This document shows positions 26,222 through 35,279 of a DNA stretch of 64,000 bases, piece by piece. Each line of letters begins with the position of its first letter. Positions within the stretch are counted from its first letter, which is position 1. Position numbers and translations under genes: made by a program. Below the pieces are notes generated by a model. That model was not told the DNA's origin. It did no database searches and worked only from the letters and a program-made list of their open reading frames with translations. Location of the stretch: contig UQCC01000002.1 of the NCBI GenBank assembly GCA_900539325.1, positions 135,378-199,377 of the forward strand. Reading direction: 5' to 3'. This DNA is from an uncultured Eubacterium sp. (GTDB lineage: Bacteria > Bacillota > Clostridia > Oscillospirales > Acutalibacteraceae).

Positions 26222-26270
26222 GTGCCTCAGTCTTGTTTATTTATCCCAAGCAAGGCCGGCCACTCGGCAC
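26222..26270 (+). promoter_or_regulatory. Structured element in the dnaA leader
   Basis: GTGCC (26222-26226) pairs with GGCAC (26266-26270), AGT (26229-26231) with ACT (26262-26264), and CTTG (26232-26235) with CAAG (26251-26254), leaving a GCCGGCC bulge. The loop contains TTATCCCAA, close to a DnaA box. No known riboswitch was recognised. Confidence 0.4.
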
Positions 26271-26359
26271 AATACAAAAACTTCACATAAACCTAAAAAA
26301 TTAAAATAAACACAAATAAAAACAAAATAACGATATAATTGGAGAGATAATAATACTTT

Positions 26360-27697
26360 ATGGATACATACCAAGAATTATGGCAAAATGTTCTCCTTTA
26401 TTGCAAAGAGCAAACAAACGAGACCGCATATAACCTGTGGTTCACTCCGATAGAAATGACAAAATTTAACGGAAGCGAAGCAACACTTAAATTCGGCAAT
26501 GAATTTAAGAAAAACACGGTTGTCGGCAGATACGGCAGTTTGATTGAAGAGGCATTTATGGCAGTTTGCGGATTTGAAGTAAAAATCAATTTTTACTGTC
26601 CGGAAGACGAAATGAGCCAAAAGCAAAAAACAGAGATGAGTTTTGCCGATTTTAAAAACGAAACATTTACATTTGACAACTTTATTGTAGGTCCGAGCAA
26701 CAGATTTGCCTATGCCGCCGCAAAAGCCATTGCGGCAGACCCTGCGGGTCAAATCAGCAACGGTGCAAAATACTACAATTACAATCCTCTTTTCATTTAC
26801 GGTTCAAGCGGACTGGGCAAAACTCATTTGCTCAATGCCATCAGTTACGAAGTAAGCCGCAATTATCCGGAAATGAAAATTACCTATATCAAAGCTGAAA
26901 ATTTTGCCAACGAATTTATTGAAAGCCTCGGCAAAAAAACAGTTGACGAATTCCACAATAAATACAGAAACAACATTGATTTGTTTTTGGTTGACGACGT
27001 TCAGTTCATCGCCGGCAAAACACAGACGGAAGAAGAGTTTTTTCACACCTTCAACAGCCTTGTGGACAACGGCAAACAAATCGTGTTGACTTCCGACCGT
27101 CCGCCTAAAGAAATTAAATCACTTACGGAACGACTTTGTTCAAGATTTGAAAGCGGACTTTTGGCAGATATTCAGTCACCTGAATTTGAAACAAGATGTG
27201 CAATTATCAAAAGAAAAGCACAACTCCTTGATTTTGAAATTAAGGACGACAGCGTTGTTGAATACATTGCACAAAACATCAAAACAAATATTCGTCAGCT
27301 TGAAGGCATTACAAAAAGATTGCAGGCTATTTGCAAATTCAGCGAACAAACGCCTACAATTTCGCTTGCACAAGGTGCCATCAAAGCGGTACAAAACGAT
27401 GTTCGCCCAATCGGCGACATACTCAAAACCATTGTTGACGAAGTAAGCAGAACAACCGGCGTTTCGGTTGAGGACATTTACAGCAAAAAGCAAACAAGCG
27501 ATGTAAGCATTGCAAGAAAAATGTGCTTTTACATTATCCGTGAAGTAACCGATATGAGCTTTAAAGCTATCGGCGAAAAATTCGGCAAAGACCATTCCAC
27601 CGTTATGTATAACGTGGAAAAGTTTGAAGAAAAGATGAAGTCGGATTCGGCACTTGAATATCAAGTCAGCGACATTATCAACAATGTAAAAGAATAA
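26360..27697 (+). CDS. dnaA: Chromosomal replication initiator DnaA
   Basis: AAA+ ATPase that binds DnaA boxes and opens oriC. 445 residues. Domain I is at the N-terminus. The AAA+ domain has Walker A GSSGLGKTHLLN (about 148-159) and Walker B LFLVDDVQF (about 209-217). Domain IV has the signature FGKDHSTVMYNVEKF near the C-terminus, which reads DnaA boxes. GGAGAG at 26341-26346 is the ribosome site. The promoter is at 26181-26209. DnaA boxes downstream suggest the gene lies beside its own origin and may be autoregulated. Confidence 0.98.
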   Translation: MDTYQELWQNVLLYCKEQTNETAYNLWFTPIEMTKFNGSEATLKFGNEFKKNTVVGRYGSLIEEAFMAVCGFEVKINFYCPEDEMSQKQKTEMSFADFKNETFTFDNFIVGPSNRFAYAAAKAIAADPAGQISNGAKYYNYNPLFIYGSSGLGKTHLLNAISYEVSRNYPEMKITYIKAENFANEFIESLGKKTVDEFHNKYRNNIDLFLVDDVQFIAGKTQTEEEFFHTFNSLVDNGKQIVLTSDRPPKEIKSLTERLCSRFESGLLADIQSPEFETRCAIIKRKAQLLDFEIKDDSVVEYIAQNIKTNIRQLEGITKRLQAICKFSEQTPTISLAQGAIKAVQNDVRPIGDILKTIVDEVSRTTGVSVEDIYSKKQTSDVSIARKMCFYIIREVTDMSFKAIGEKFGKDHSTVMYNVEKFEEKMKSDSALEYQVSDIINNVKE

Positions 27698-28020
27698 ATT
27701 TTTTCCACAAAATTTTACTTTTCCACATTATAGTTTTTCACACCGTATGTGGAAAACAAAAATTTTACACAGTTTAAACATTTTTTTCACAAATACGATG
27801 TTAAATTTTTTTAAGCCAAAATCGTTGAAATAAAACGCTTTTGAGTGTTTTACACATTTTTCACCGCCTCTAATACTATTACTATAAGAATGATATATTG
27901 TGATAGCAAATTCTTTGCCCAAAGGCAAAATGAGGCAAAATGACAGCATAATTTTTAACATCAACAAAACAATAAATAAATTAGCCGTATAAAGCTATAT
28001 CATATAAGAGGAGCATCGGT
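27698..28020. other. oriC: Probable chromosomal origin (oriC) between dnaA and dnaN
   Basis: This gene-free, AT-rich stretch holds DnaA boxes TTTTCCACA (27703-27711) and TGTGGAAAA (27748-27756), plus one-mismatch copies TTTTTCACA (27734-27742 and 27783-27791) and TTTTACACA (27848-27856). TTTTTCACC at 27857-27865 is a weaker box. A DnaA-trio-like tract follows at 27870-27887, then an AT-rich stretch and a TTTGCC...GGCAAA hairpin near 27915. Position between dnaA and dnaN is the usual Firmicutes location. The dnaN ribosome site GAGGAG lies near its end. Confidence 0.85.
27848..27890 (+). promoter_or_regulatory. Basal unwinding element: DnaA boxes, GC stretch and DnaA-trios
   Basis: TTTTACACA and TTTTTCACC are followed by GC-rich CCGCCTC and then triplets CTA-ATA-CTA-TTA-CTA-TAA (27870-27887). 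On the opposite strand this is a run of 3'-GAT/AAT-5'-type trios. The arrangement matches the Bacillus subtilis unwinding element. Confidence 0.7.
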
Positions 28021-29133
28021 ATGAAATTTATATGCAATACAAAAGAATTATCTACTGCCTGCAACAATGTTATCAGAGCGGTAAGCACCAAAGTTACCAT
28101 TCCTACAATCGAAGGCATACTTATTGAATGCGGAAGCAATACATTGAGCCTTACGGGATATGACTTTGAATTCGGTATCAACACAATTATGAATGTTAAT
28201 GTTGTTGAACCGGGTGCTATTGTAATCAATGCAAAGGTACTTTGCGATATTATACGCAAGCTGAATAACGATGAGGTTACTATTGAAACAAACGGTAATT
28301 CGGTTTCTATTATCAGCGGTGCGGCACAATATAATATTACGGGTATTGATGCAGAAGATTATCCTGAGCTTCCGTCTGTTAATAACGGGCAAAAGATAGA
28401 ACTTGACCAAAATCTTATGTATTCCATGGTTAATCAAACAGTTTTTGCGGTTGCCGATAACGAATCGTCAAAACCTGTTTATACCGGTCTTAAATTTGTT
28501 GTTGAAAACGGCACTCTCACCATGATAGGTGTTGACGGTTACCGCCTTGCCATCAGAAAAGAAAAAATCAATTATGACGGCGAAGAACTTGATTTTGTTG
28601 TGCCTAAAAAGACAATTAAAGAAATTATAAAATTATTTAATACCGAAGAAGAAAAAACCGTAAATATGCTTATCAGCAAGCGTCATATTGTGTTTGAAAT
28701 TGATAATTACAGCATTATCAGCCGACTTCTTGACGGTGAATTCATTGATTACACGGCAGCAATTCCGAGCGTAACAAAAACAACGGTGCTCATCAATACC
28801 GGTGACGCCATTGATTGTATAGAAAGAACACTTCCGGTTATTGAAAACAATCAAAAAAACCCAATCAGATGTTTGTTTGACGGCGACCAAATGAGAGTGT
28901 CGACCGTATCAAGCCTCGGCAGAGTTGTTGACTACACTCATGCAAACACATCGGGCGACAGAGTTGAAATCGGCTTTAACTCAAAATTTATGCTTGACGC
29001 ACTTCACGCAAGCGATACGGATGAAGTTAAAATTGAACTCGGCGGACCTGTAAGTCCTGCGGTTATCAAGCCGATTAATGCGGATAATTTTATATTCCTT
29101 GTACTTCCTATGAGGTTGAAAAATGAGAATTAA
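28021..29133 (+). CDS. dnaN: DNA polymerase III beta sliding clamp
   Basis: Forms the ring-shaped processivity clamp of the replicase. 370 residues, the usual length, starting MKFICNTKELSTACNNVIRA and ending with the conserved LVLPMRLKNEN-type terminus (P-M-R-L). Segments such as TGLKFVVENGTLTMIGVDGYRLA are typical of clamp domain 2. AGAGGAGC at 28009-28016 is the ribosome site. Its end overlaps the S4-domain gene by 11 bp, starting the dnaN-yaaA-recF-remB-gyrB-gyrA run. Confidence 0.97.
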   Translation: MKFICNTKELSTACNNVIRAVSTKVTIPTIEGILIECGSNTLSLTGYDFEFGINTIMNVNVVEPGAIVINAKVLCDIIRKLNNDEVTIETNGNSVSIISGAAQYNITGIDAEDYPELPSVNNGQKIELDQNLMYSMVNQTVFAVADNESSKPVYTGLKFVVENGTLTMIGVDGYRLAIRKEKINYDGEELDFVVPKKTIKEIIKLFNTEEEKTVNMLISKRHIVFEIDNYSIISRLLDGEFIDYTAAIPSVTKTTVLINTGDAIDCIERTLPVIENNQKNPIRCLFDGDQMRVSTVSSLGRVVDYTHANTSGDRVEIGFNSKFMLDALHASDTDEVKIELGGPVSPAVIKPINADNFIFLVLPMRLKNEN

Positions 29134-29371
29134 AGTAAAAACAGCAGAACATCAAAAAGAAACGGTAAAAATCAATACCGAATTTATACAGTTGCAATCA
29201 TTCCTTAAATTTAAAGGAATTGCGGAAACGGGCGGTCAGGCAAAAGAGTTTATTCAAGACGGAATAATCAGAGTAAACGGTGAAGTTTGTACCGCAAGAG
29301 GCAAAAAAATAAGAAACGGCGATGTGATTACGGCATTTGCGGTTGACTATACGATAGTAAATGAAGATTAA
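29123..29371 (+). CDS. yaaA: S4-domain RNA-binding protein
   Basis: An 82-residue S4-like protein found between dnaN and recF in Firmicutes; a role in ribosome assembly or RNA binding is inferred from the family. The S4 core reads IQLQSFLKFKGIAETGGQAK and DGIIRVNGEVCTARGKKIR. It overlaps dnaN by 11 bp and recF by 11 bp, implying translational coupling on both sides. Confidence 0.9.
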   Translation: MRIKVKTAEHQKETVKINTEFIQLQSFLKFKGIAETGGQAKEFIQDGIIRVNGEVCTARGKKIRNGDVITAFAVDYTIVNED

Positions 29372-30452
29372 TTCAATTACACTTGAAAATTACAGAAATA
29401 TAAAAGAACTGTCGGTTGATTTTGATGATGTAAATATCATATGGGGTCAGAATGCGCAGGGCAAAACAAATTTGCTTGAAGCACTTTATTTGTTCAGCGG
29501 AGCAAAAAGTTTCAGAGGTGCAAAAGATAAAGAACTCATAAAATTTAACTGTGATTATGCAAAACTTAAACTTGATTTTTTTGCAAACGGCAGAGAGCAA
29601 ACAGCCGAAATCAATATTAAAGACAGAAAAATGGTGCAGCTAAACGGCATAAAAAAGAAAAGTGCCGCAGACCTCGGCGATGAAATAAAAACAATTATTT
29701 TCAGTCCCGACCATTTGAATATGATAAAAGAAGGTCCGAACGAACGCCGAAAATTTGTTGACGGTGCACTGTGCCAAATAAAAAGTAATTACAGAACATT
29801 GCTGAAAAATTACAACAGAACCCTTGTTCAGCGAAACACTTTGCTCAGAAATGCAGAGAACGTTGAAGCAATTACACCTATGCTTGAAGTGTGGGATGTT
29901 AACCTGGCAAACTTGGGTGCAAAAATAATTTATCAGCGAATTATGTACCTAAAAGCACTTAAACCGTACCTTAAAAGCATATTTGAGGGGATAAGCGGCG
30001 GCAAAGAGGACATTGAACTTGTTTATATCGGAGCGGACACCTATACGGATGATGTGAATGATATTGAACAAAAATTGTATAATAAACTGAAAAGTCATAT
30101 AAAAACAGATGTGATTAATCGCACGACAACAAAAGGTCCGCACCGTGACGATATTGAAATTATGATTAACGGCAAAAGCGTTAAAACTTACGGCAGTCAG
30201 GGTCAGCAAAGAAGTTCGGTACTTGCACTCAAACTTGCGGAGGCGAGCCTGCTCAAAGAAATGACAGGCGAAAATCCGATTGCCTTGCTTGACGATGTTA
30301 TGAGCGAACTTGACGAAAAGCGGCAGGATTATATCTTAAATCACATCAAAGATTTGCAGGTTTTCATTACCTGTTGTGACAAAGAAACCGTGCTTCGACT
30401 GAAAAAAGGCAAAACTTTTCATATAGAAAACGGTACACTCTCGGAGGGGTGA
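29361..30452 (+). CDS. recF: DNA replication and repair protein RecF
   Basis: SMC-like ATPase that helps load RecA at gaps. 363 residues: Walker A GQNAQGKTNLLEAL (about 30-43), ABC signature TYGSQGQQRSSVLALKLAE (about 274-292) and Walker B ALLDDVMSELDEKRQ (about 308-322). It overlaps yaaA by 11 bp. A GGAGGGG near its stop serves remB. Confidence 0.96.
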   Translation: MKINSITLENYRNIKELSVDFDDVNIIWGQNAQGKTNLLEALYLFSGAKSFRGAKDKELIKFNCDYAKLKLDFFANGREQTAEINIKDRKMVQLNGIKKKSAADLGDEIKTIIFSPDHLNMIKEGPNERRKFVDGALCQIKSNYRTLLKNYNRTLVQRNTLLRNAENVEAITPMLEVWDVNLANLGAKIIYQRIMYLKALKPYLKSIFEGISGGKEDIELVYIGADTYTDDVNDIEQKLYNKLKSHIKTDVINRTTTKGPHRDDIEIMINGKSVKTYGSQGQQRSSVLALKLAEASLLKEMTGENPIALLDDVMSELDEKRQDYILNHIKDLQVFITCCDKETVLRLKKGKTFHIENGTLSEG

Positions 30453-30454
30453 CA

Positions 30455-30688
30455 ATGTATCTTCACATAGGCGAGGACACCCTCGTGAGAGATAAAGACA
30501 TAATCGGTATATTTGATATGGATACATCAACGGTTAACAAAGCAACAAGAGATTATCTGAAAAAAGCCGAAAAAGACAAAAGAGTTATTTATGTAAACTA
30601 TGACTTGCCGAAATGTTTTGTTGTAACAGACAAAAATGTTTTTGTAAGTCCGATAAACACGGGCACACTCAACAAGCGTGTCAAATAA
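30455..30688 (+). CDS. remB: RemB-type DUF370 regulator
   Basis: A 77-residue DUF370 protein. The ATG at 30455 is chosen because it gives the family N-terminus MYLHIGEDTLV and has GGAGGGG 5 bp upstream; a GTG at 30449 overlaps that site. Its place between recF and gyrB matches Bacillus yaaB/remB. The paralogue RemA controls extracellular matrix genes in Bacillus; a DNA-binding role here is inferred. Confidence 0.88.
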   Translation: MYLHIGEDTLVRDKDIIGIFDMDTSTVNKATRDYLKKAEKDKRVIYVNYDLPKCFVVTDKNVFVSPINTGTLNKRVK

Positions 30689-30701
30689 ATGGGGTTATTA
30701 A

Positions 30702-32696
30702 ATGGAAGAAGAAAAGAAGTTAACCAATCTTGAAGAAGAGGATATTAACACCGTTGTAACGGAAGAATACAACGCCGATGATATTCAGGTTCTTGAAGGT
30801 CTTGAGGCGGTAAGAAAAAGACCGGGTATGTACATAGGCTCAACAGGACCGAGAGGACTCCACCACCTTGTTTACGAGATTGTGGACAACTCTATCGATG
30901 AGGCCCTTGCAGGCTATTGTACTCATATTGAAACCGAGATTTTACCGGGCAATGTCATCACCGTTCGTGATAACGGCCGTGGTATTCCTACCGGTATCAA
31001 CGAAAAAACAGGACTTCCTGCCGTAACCGTTGTACTTACGGTTCTTCACGCCGGCGGTAAATTCGGCGGTTCGGGCTACAAAGTTTCGGGTGGTTTGCAC
31101 GGCGTAGGTTCATCTGTTGTAAACGCTCTTTCCGAATGGATGGAGGTTGAGGTTACTCAAAACGGTCATATCTACGCACAAAGATTTGAAAGAGGCGTGC
31201 CGGTTAACGATTTGCATATTATCGGCGACAGCGAAGGTCACGGAACTTTTATCAAATTTAAGGCAGACGACGAAATTTTCCAAGAAACAACACAATACGA
31301 CTTTGATATTCTTGAAAGACGACTTCGTGAGCAGGCATTTCTCAACGCAGGTCTTTCTATCAGCCTTACGGATAAAAGAGAACTTGTTGAAAAGCCGGAG
31401 GGCGACAAGTACGGCGAGGACGAGCACACTGCCGTTTACTGCTACGAGGGCGGTATTCGCTCATTCGTTGAATGGATAAACGAAAGTAGGGGTCTTACTC
31501 CTATTCAGCCTGAAGTTATCCACATTTCCACAACAAAGGGCGACAGAAGTGCGGAAGTTGCACTTTGCTATACCGACAGTTATTCCGAAACAAAACTTTC
31601 ATTTGCAAACAACATCAACACTGTTGACGGCGGTACGCACGAAACGGGCTTTAAAACCGCACTTACAAGAGTGTTTAATGATTACGGCAAAAAGTACGGA
31701 ATACTTAAAGACAGCGACAAAAAGTTTACGGGTGATGATGTTCGTGAGGGTATCACCGTTGTAATTTCGGTTAAACTTACAGAGGCTCAGTTTGAGGGTC
31801 AAACAAAGGGCAAACTCGGCAATACCGAAATGACAGGTCTTGTGTCGGGTCTTGTTTACGACAAACTTATGACATATTTTGAGGAGCACCCGCAGGTTGC
31901 AAAAGCACTCCTCAACAAATCACTTGACGCTTCCCGTGCAAGAGAAGCCGCAAGAAAAGCAAGAGAAAACGCAAGAAGAAAGTCACCGCTTGAGAGCAAT
32001 TCTTTGCCTGGCAAACTTTCGGACTGCACATCAAAAGAACCTGAAAAATGTGAAATTTACATTGTCGAGGGTGACTCTGCGGGAGGCTCGGCAAAGCTTG
32101 GCCGTGACCCGAAATATATGGCAATTCTTCCGCTTTGGGGTAAGATGCTTAATGTTGAAAAGGCACGACTTGACAAGGTTTACGGCAACGAAAAACTTGT
32201 GCCTGTAATCACGGCACTTGGCACGGGTATCGGCGAGGACTTTGACATTTCAAAGCTTCGTTATCACAAAATCGTGCTTATGGCGGATGCCGATGTCGAC
32301 GGTGCGCATATCACAACACTTTTGCTCACATTCTTCTTTAGATATATGCCTGAACTTATTGAACACGGACATGTTTATTTGGCAATGCCGCCACTCTTTA
32401 AGGTTACAAAGAACAAAAAGAGTGAATACGCATATTCTGACGAGCAGAGAGATGAAATCACCCAAAAAATGGGCGGAGATTGCGATGTTCAGCGATACAA
32501 AGGTCTTGGTGAAATGGACCCTGAACAGCTTTGGGAAACCACAATGGACCCTGAGTTCAGAACAATGAAGCGTGTTACCATTGATGACGCACAGATTGCA
32601 AGCGAAAACTTCTCTATCCTTATGGGTGAGGATGTTGAGCCGAGACGACAGTTTATCGAGCAAAACGCAAAGTTCGTAAAGAACCTTGATATTTAA
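30702..32696 (+). CDS. gyrB: DNA gyrase subunit B
   Basis: ATPase subunit of gyrase. 664 residues. The GHKL ATPase has EIVDNSIDEALAGYC (about 65-79) and DNGRGIPTGI; the transducer and TOPRIM follow, with VEGDSAGGSAKLGRDPKYMA (about 450-469) and the metal DADVDGAHI. The C-terminus has QRYKGLGEMDPEQLWETTMD. It is followed 24 bp later by gyrA, the partner subunit. Confidence 0.97.
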   Translation: MEEEKKLTNLEEEDINTVVTEEYNADDIQVLEGLEAVRKRPGMYIGSTGPRGLHHLVYEIVDNSIDEALAGYCTHIETEILPGNVITVRDNGRGIPTGINEKTGLPAVTVVLTVLHAGGKFGGSGYKVSGGLHGVGSSVVNALSEWMEVEVTQNGHIYAQRFERGVPVNDLHIIGDSEGHGTFIKFKADDEIFQETTQYDFDILERRLREQAFLNAGLSISLTDKRELVEKPEGDKYGEDEHTAVYCYEGGIRSFVEWINESRGLTPIQPEVIHISTTKGDRSAEVALCYTDSYSETKLSFANNINTVDGGTHETGFKTALTRVFNDYGKKYGILKDSDKKFTGDDVREGITVVISVKLTEAQFEGQTKGKLGNTEMTGLVSGLVYDKLMTYFEEHPQVAKALLNKSLDASRAREAARKARENARRKSPLESNSLPGKLSDCTSKEPEKCEIYIVEGDSAGGSAKLGRDPKYMAILPLWGKMLNVEKARLDKVYGNEKLVPVITALGTGIGEDFDISKLRYHKIVLMADADVDGAHITTLLLTFFFRYMPELIEHGHVYLAMPPLFKVTKNKKSEYAYSDEQRDEITQKMGGDCDVQRYKGLGEMDPEQLWETTMDPEFRTMKRVTIDDAQIASENFSILMGEDVEPRRQFIEQNAKFVKNLDI

Positions 32697-32720
32697 TTTT
32701 AGAATAGGAGATATTACAAA

Positions 32721-35249
32721 ATGGCAAGAAAAGAAGTAGTGCGTGACAATATTGACTATTCTAACCAAAAAATAGTTGATGTTGAAATCAGCAAGGAAAT
32801 AAGAAGCGCCTTTCTTGACTACTCAATGAGCGTTATTGTTTCCCGTGCACTCCCTGATGTAAGGGACGGCTTGAAGCCTGTTCACAGAAGAATACTTTAT
32901 GCAATGTACAACACCGGACTTTATCCGGACAAGCCTTACCGTAAGTGTGCTACCACCGTCGGTGAAGTGCTCGGTCACTATCACCCACACGGTGACGCAT
33001 CCGTTTATGACGCTTTGGTAAGAATGGCGCAGGACTTTTCGCTCCGCCATCCGCTTGTTGACGGCCACGGTAACTTCGGTAGCGTTGACGGCGACCCTGC
33101 CGCTGCATACAGATATACAGAAGCAAGAATGAGCAAAATTTCGCTCAAAATGCTTGAAGATATTAAAAAAGACACAGTAAATTGGGTTCCTAACTTTGAC
33201 GACACGGAAGTTGAACCCGAAGTTTTGCCTACAAAGTTCCCGTGCCTGCTCATCAACGGCTCATCGGGTATCGCAGTAGGTATGGCAACCAACATTCCGC
33301 CTCACAATATGGGCGAGGTTGCAGAGGGCGTTTGCTGTCTTATTGACAATCCCGATGCCGAGCTTGAAGAAATTATGCAATATATCAAAGGTCCGGACTT
33401 CCCGACCCACGGTATTATTATGGGTGCAAAGGGCATCAGAGACGCATATTCAACAGGCAGAGGCAAAATTATTGTTCGTGCAAGAGCCGAAATTAAGGAA
33501 ACCAAGAACGACAGATTTAAGATTATCGTTACCGAGCTTCCTTACAGCGTAAACAAAAGACGACTTATCGAAAAAATTGCCGAGCTTATCAAGGACAAGA
33601 GAATTGAAGGCATTGCCGATTTGCAGGACTACACCGACAGACACGGTATGCACATCGAAATCACAATAAAGAGAGATGCAAACGCACAGGTTGTGCTCAA
33701 TAATCTTTACAAAATGACCGAAATGCAAACAACTTTCGGCGTTATTCTCCTTGCACTTGACGGCGGAGTTCCGAAAATTCTTACGCTCAAGCAAATTCTT
33801 CAAAAATACATCTCATTCCAAGAGGAAATTATCACAAGAAGAACAAGATTTTACCTCAAGAAAGCCGAAGAGCGTGCTCATATTTTGGAAGGTCTTGCAA
33901 AGGCACTTGACATTGTTGATGAGGTTATCGCAACAATTCGTGCCTGCCGTGGCGGACAGAGCGAAGCAAAGCAAGCCATTATGGACAAGTTCGGATTTGA
34001 CGACCCACAGGCAGCGGCTATTGTTGCTTACCGTTTGGGTCAGTTGGCAGGTCTTGAAATCGAAAAGATTTTGAACGAGTTGGAAGAACTCCACGAAAAA
34101 ATTAAAGACTACAACGACATTCTCAACAACGAGCACAGAGTGCTTGACATCGTCAAGACGGAAATCCGTGAAGTTGCCGACAAATACGGTGACGAAAGAA
34201 GAACGGAAATTTCAGCATTCACGGGTGATGTTGACGATGAGGACCTTATCCCTGTTGAAGATTGTATTCTCACACTCACCGAGCGTGGCTACATCAAGCG
34301 TCAGACAGTTGACACCTACAAGGCTCAAAACCGTGGCGGCAAGGGCATTATGGGTATGTCAAGACGAGAAGAAGATGTTGCAAAGAATATGTTTACATGT
34401 TCAACTCACGATGCTATACTCATCTTTACCAATATGGGTAAGGTGTTTAAGCTTAAAGGTTATCAAATTCCCGAAGCTTCAAGAACAAGCAAGGGTATGA
34501 ATGTAATCAACCTTTTGCCGATTGAGCAGGACGAAAAAGTTACTGCAATGGTTAAGGTGCCAAAGGACGGCGACAGAGAATATCTCTGTATGGTTACACG
34601 CAACGGTGTCATCAAGCGTACGGCACTTGACCAATACAACAACATCAGGAAAAACGGTATTATTGCCATCAATCTTGACGAGGGCGACGAGCTTTGCTGG
34701 GTTGAAATTACCGACGGCGAACGCAATCTTATCGTTGCAACTCACGACGGTATGGCTATTTGCTTTAAGGAAGAGGACGCCCGTCTTATCGGCAGAACCG
34801 CAAGAGGCGTAAGGGCAATTCAGCTTGCCGAGGGCGACTATGTTGTAGGTTTTGCGGTTGCCGTTGACAATATGCAGCTTCTCACCGTGTCCGAAACAGG
34901 CTACGGCAGAAGAAGTAATTTTGAAGATTACCGTGTTCAGGGCAGAGCCGGCAAGGGACTTATTAACTATCACACCGACAAGTACGGCAAGGTAGCTATG
35001 ATTGCTCCCGTTATGGAAGAAAATGATGTTATTATGATTACCTCGGACGGTGTAGTTATCCGCACCCACGCCGACCAAATCTCACTCATCAAGAGAGGCG
35101 GCAAGGGCGTTAAGGTAATGACCGTTAAGGACAACGAAAAGGTTGCAACAATAGGCATTGTTGAAAGAGCGGCAGACGAAGAAGAAATTACCGCTCCGGA
35201 GCAAACGGATGCCGAGGCACAGAATGAAGATGTGCCAACCGAGGAATAA
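32721..35249 (+). CDS. gyrA: DNA gyrase subunit A
   Basis: Cleavage-religation subunit. 842 residues. The catalytic Tyr is in AAAYRYTEARMSKI (about 128). The quinolone-resistance region reads HPHGDASVYDALVRMAQ (about 85-101). The C-terminal beta-pinwheel contains the GyrA box QNRGGKG (about 535), which supports negative supercoiling and identifies gyrase rather than topoisomerase IV. An acidic tail of about 30 residues ends the protein. Confidence 0.97.
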   Translation: MARKEVVRDNIDYSNQKIVDVEISKEIRSAFLDYSMSVIVSRALPDVRDGLKPVHRRILYAMYNTGLYPDKPYRKCATTVGEVLGHYHPHGDASVYDALVRMAQDFSLRHPLVDGHGNFGSVDGDPAAAYRYTEARMSKISLKMLEDIKKDTVNWVPNFDDTEVEPEVLPTKFPCLLINGSSGIAVGMATNIPPHNMGEVAEGVCCLIDNPDAELEEIMQYIKGPDFPTHGIIMGAKGIRDAYSTGRGKIIVRARAEIKETKNDRFKIIVTELPYSVNKRRLIEKIAELIKDKRIEGIADLQDYTDRHGMHIEITIKRDANAQVVLNNLYKMTEMQTTFGVILLALDGGVPKILTLKQILQKYISFQEEIITRRTRFYLKKAEERAHILEGLAKALDIVDEVIATIRACRGGQSEAKQAIMDKFGFDDPQAAAIVAYRLGQLAGLEIEKILNELEELHEKIKDYNDILNNEHRVLDIVKTEIREVADKYGDERRTEISAFTGDVDDEDLIPVEDCILTLTERGYIKRQTVDTYKAQNRGGKGIMGMSRREEDVAKNMFTCSTHDAILIFTNMGKVFKLKGYQIPEASRTSKGMNVINLLPIEQDEKVTAMVKVPKDGDREYLCMVTRNGVIKRTALDQYNNIRKNGIIAINLDEGDELCWVEITDGERNLIVATHDGMAICFKEEDARLIGRTARGVRAIQLAEGDYVVGFAVAVDNMQLLTVSETGYGRRSNFEDYRVQGRAGKGLINYHTDKYGKVAMIAPVMEENDVIMITSDGVVIRTHADQISLIKRGGKGVKVMTVKDNEKVATIGIVERAADEEEITAPEQTDAEAQNEDVPTEE

Positions 35250-35279
35250 TAACCGTCAGTAATGACAGAGGAGTAATTT

